DNA from: Globisporangium splendens
Taxonomy: Eukaryota > Oomycota > Peronosporomycetes > Pythiales > Pythiaceae
Direction: 5' to 3'
Assembly: GCA_006386115.1 (NCBI GenBank)
Contig: VFIW01000179.1
Location: 1 to 45,329 of the forward strand
DNA length: 45,329 nucleotides
The translations under genes were made by a program, and so were the position numbers. The notes beneath the pieces were generated by a model that ran no database searches, was not told the DNA's origin, and was given only the letters and a program-made list of their open reading frames with translations. The first letter of the stretch is position 1; each line of letters begins with the position of its first letter. Positions 44,268-45,329 of this stretch are shown here, one piece after another.

Positions 44268-44298
44268 CGGTTACCTATAGGTCTCTATAGAGTAACCG
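44268..44298. repeat. Hairpin abutting the LTR
   Basis: CGGTTACCTATAG (44268-44280), loop GTCT, then CTATAGAGTAACCG (44285-44298), 13 paired bases with one bulged base. It ends exactly where the forward LTR begins (44299). Confidence 0.7.
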
Positions 44299-44914
44299 TG
44301 TAATGGGCTATACCTAGCCATTACATGAAGGTGGATCTGTTCCCAGATTTAGTGTGCCACACACCACCTTCAGTGTGCATTGTGGAGAGACAAACAACAA
44401 AGGGATTACGGTACGACAGTCCCCACATGCACATGTGACGTCATCCCATGACGTCACGAGCGATCTCCGTGCTGATCAGTGCAGAATGTTGTTCACATGT
44501 ACTAATCAGTACAGAGTGATGACATCCATGTACTAGTCAAGTACTGAGTGATGGTTCCTACTTGGGAAACTGCACTGGTGATGAGACCGACGTGTCTCTG
44601 CCACCTGAAGTGAGTGGCTGTAGCCAATCACTTTGCAGGGAATTTTCCACGGGACTTCAAGTTCAAGTTTCCAGAAGATCCCCTAGGTTCAACCTCAGTG
44701 TACCCAAGGTTTTATATATCAGATTCATAGGTATTATTGTGCATGTTTAGGTTTTAGTTACAAAACGTGTAGGATCCCTTGGGGTTCATTTGTGAGTAGC
44801 GACAGGAACCATAAGCATTTCAATTCAGTTGCAATTTTACCACCAAGCCCTCATGTTTTCCTTCCTCCCTCCAAGTCGGGAGATCGCTTCCTCTGGCACA
44901 AGCGTGTGTGCCGT
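44299..44914 (+). repeat. Solo LTR of the same Ty3/Gypsy family, forward
   Basis: Starts TGTAATGG and follows the 3' LTR at 6124 closely, including the paired TGACGTCA boxes (44436-44443 and 44449-44456) and the small palindromes. It stops matching after GTGTGTGCCG, where the inverted copy starts, so its last 40 or so bases are missing. No gag or pol sequence adjoins it. Confidence 0.9.
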
Positions 44915-45290
44915 TGTAAGAGGCTATCCGAGACAGCCTCAAACACGGCACGCACGCTTGCGCTTGAAGAGGAAGACTTGAGAGAAACTTGGCAAAAATG
45001 CAACTGAATTGAAATGAGCTTATGGTTCCTGACACTACATGTAAAACACCACTAGGTCTCCTAGAGGTTTTATAACTAAAACCTAAACATGCACAATAAA
45101 ACCTATTAATATGATATATAAAACCTTGGGTACACTGAGGTTGAACCCAGGGGATCTTCGAGAAACTTGAACTTGAAGTCCCGTGGAATATTCCCTGCAA
45201 AGTGATTGGCTCGCGCCACACTTTAGGTGGCAGAGACACGTCGGTCTCATCACCAGTGCAGTTTCCCAAGTAGGAACCATCACTCACGTG
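44915..45290 (-). repeat. Inverted partial LTR, tail to tail with forward copy
   Basis: Reads as the reverse complement of the LTR from its 3' terminus (TGTAAGAGG at 44915, i.e. ..CCTCTTACA) to about the GTGAGTGATGG stretch near 45285, where similarity ends. The 5' part (boxes and terminal hairpin) is missing or diverged. It is more diverged from the 6124 copy than the forward one. Confidence 0.85.
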
Positions 45291-45329
45291 TCTAGAGTAC
45301 TGTTGTGCGTAATCACGCCGAATCTCAAT

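Larger units (their letters stand above)
42467..44298. other. Gene-poor region upstream of LTR pair
   Basis: Contains the START-FYVE promoter, the 21-bp minisatellite, AT-rich DNA (43070-43160 and 43440-43900) and a GC-rich patch (about 43930-44230) open for 121 codons in one frame but without recognised domains. The patch may be a fragment of another mobile element. No RNA gene was recognised. Confidence 0.5.

Noticed and set aside
43915..44280. 121-codon ORF in the GC-rich patch before the LTR pair
   Set aside because: No domain, no intron signals and no neighbour support; may be mobile-element debris, but I cannot support a gene.
44562..45283. Short ORFs (60-155 codons) within the LTRs at 6387, 44562, 44820 and 45083
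   Set aside because: They are the same LTR sequence read on either strand in different copies, with no conserved start and no known LTR-encoded product.

Overview
The window looks like nuclear DNA of an oomycete, most likely a Phytophthora-type or downy-mildew relative (Peronosporales). Evidence: short GT-AG introns of about 70-155 bp with CTAAY-like branch sites, GC-rich third codon positions, a START plus FYVE-finger protein of the kind expanded in oomycetes, oomycete-style Inr/FPR core-promoter matches (TCATTYYNCA-like), and a Ty3/Gypsy element with a chromodomain. The genus cannot be fixed from sequence alone.

Layout. (1) 1-6773: the 3' nine-tenths of a Ty3/Gypsy retrotransposon. It has gag (open at the left edge), a textbook -1 frameshift signal, protease-RT-RNase H, integrase (separated by an extra frame break), a chromodomain out of reach of the pol ORF, a 386-codon antisense ORF filling the space between integrase and the 3' LTR, and the LTR itself. 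(2) 7.2-17.8 kb: housekeeping genes. These are a membrane-anchored GlcNAc-type glycosyltransferase (+), a J1-crystallin-like ADP-ribosylglycohydrolase family protein (-), a small one-pass membrane protein (+), the RNA cytidine acetyltransferase NAT10/Kre33 (-) and a CNNM/CorC-type metal transporter (-). (3) 18.3-35.1 kb: one giant gene for a secreted protein of about 5,400 residues. It is built from G-x-F-x-L repeats, cadherin-like/CSPG-like repeats and two seven-unit ELW..DGT arrays (probable beta-propellers), each split after unit 1 by the same Cys-containing domain. In this sequence the gene carries about seven frameshifts and three in-frame TGA codons, while its neighbours are intact. (4) 35.2-42.5 kb: a mitochondrial lipoyl-like protein lacking the usual lysine (-), divergent from a ubiquitin-eS30 ribosomal fusion gene (+), then a coiled-coil protein (+) convergent with the START-FYVE protein (-). 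(5) 42.5-45.3 kb: gene-poor DNA with a 21-bp minisatellite, an uncharacterised GC-rich patch, and two LTRs of the same retroelement family abutting tail to tail.

The genes are typical eukaryotic single units and form no operon-like pathway. The most interesting items are the retroelement's frameshift signal and antisense coiled-coil ORF, the duplicated propeller-with-insert architecture of the decaying giant gene, and the inverted LTR pair. All splice sites and family calls are by eye; no search was run.
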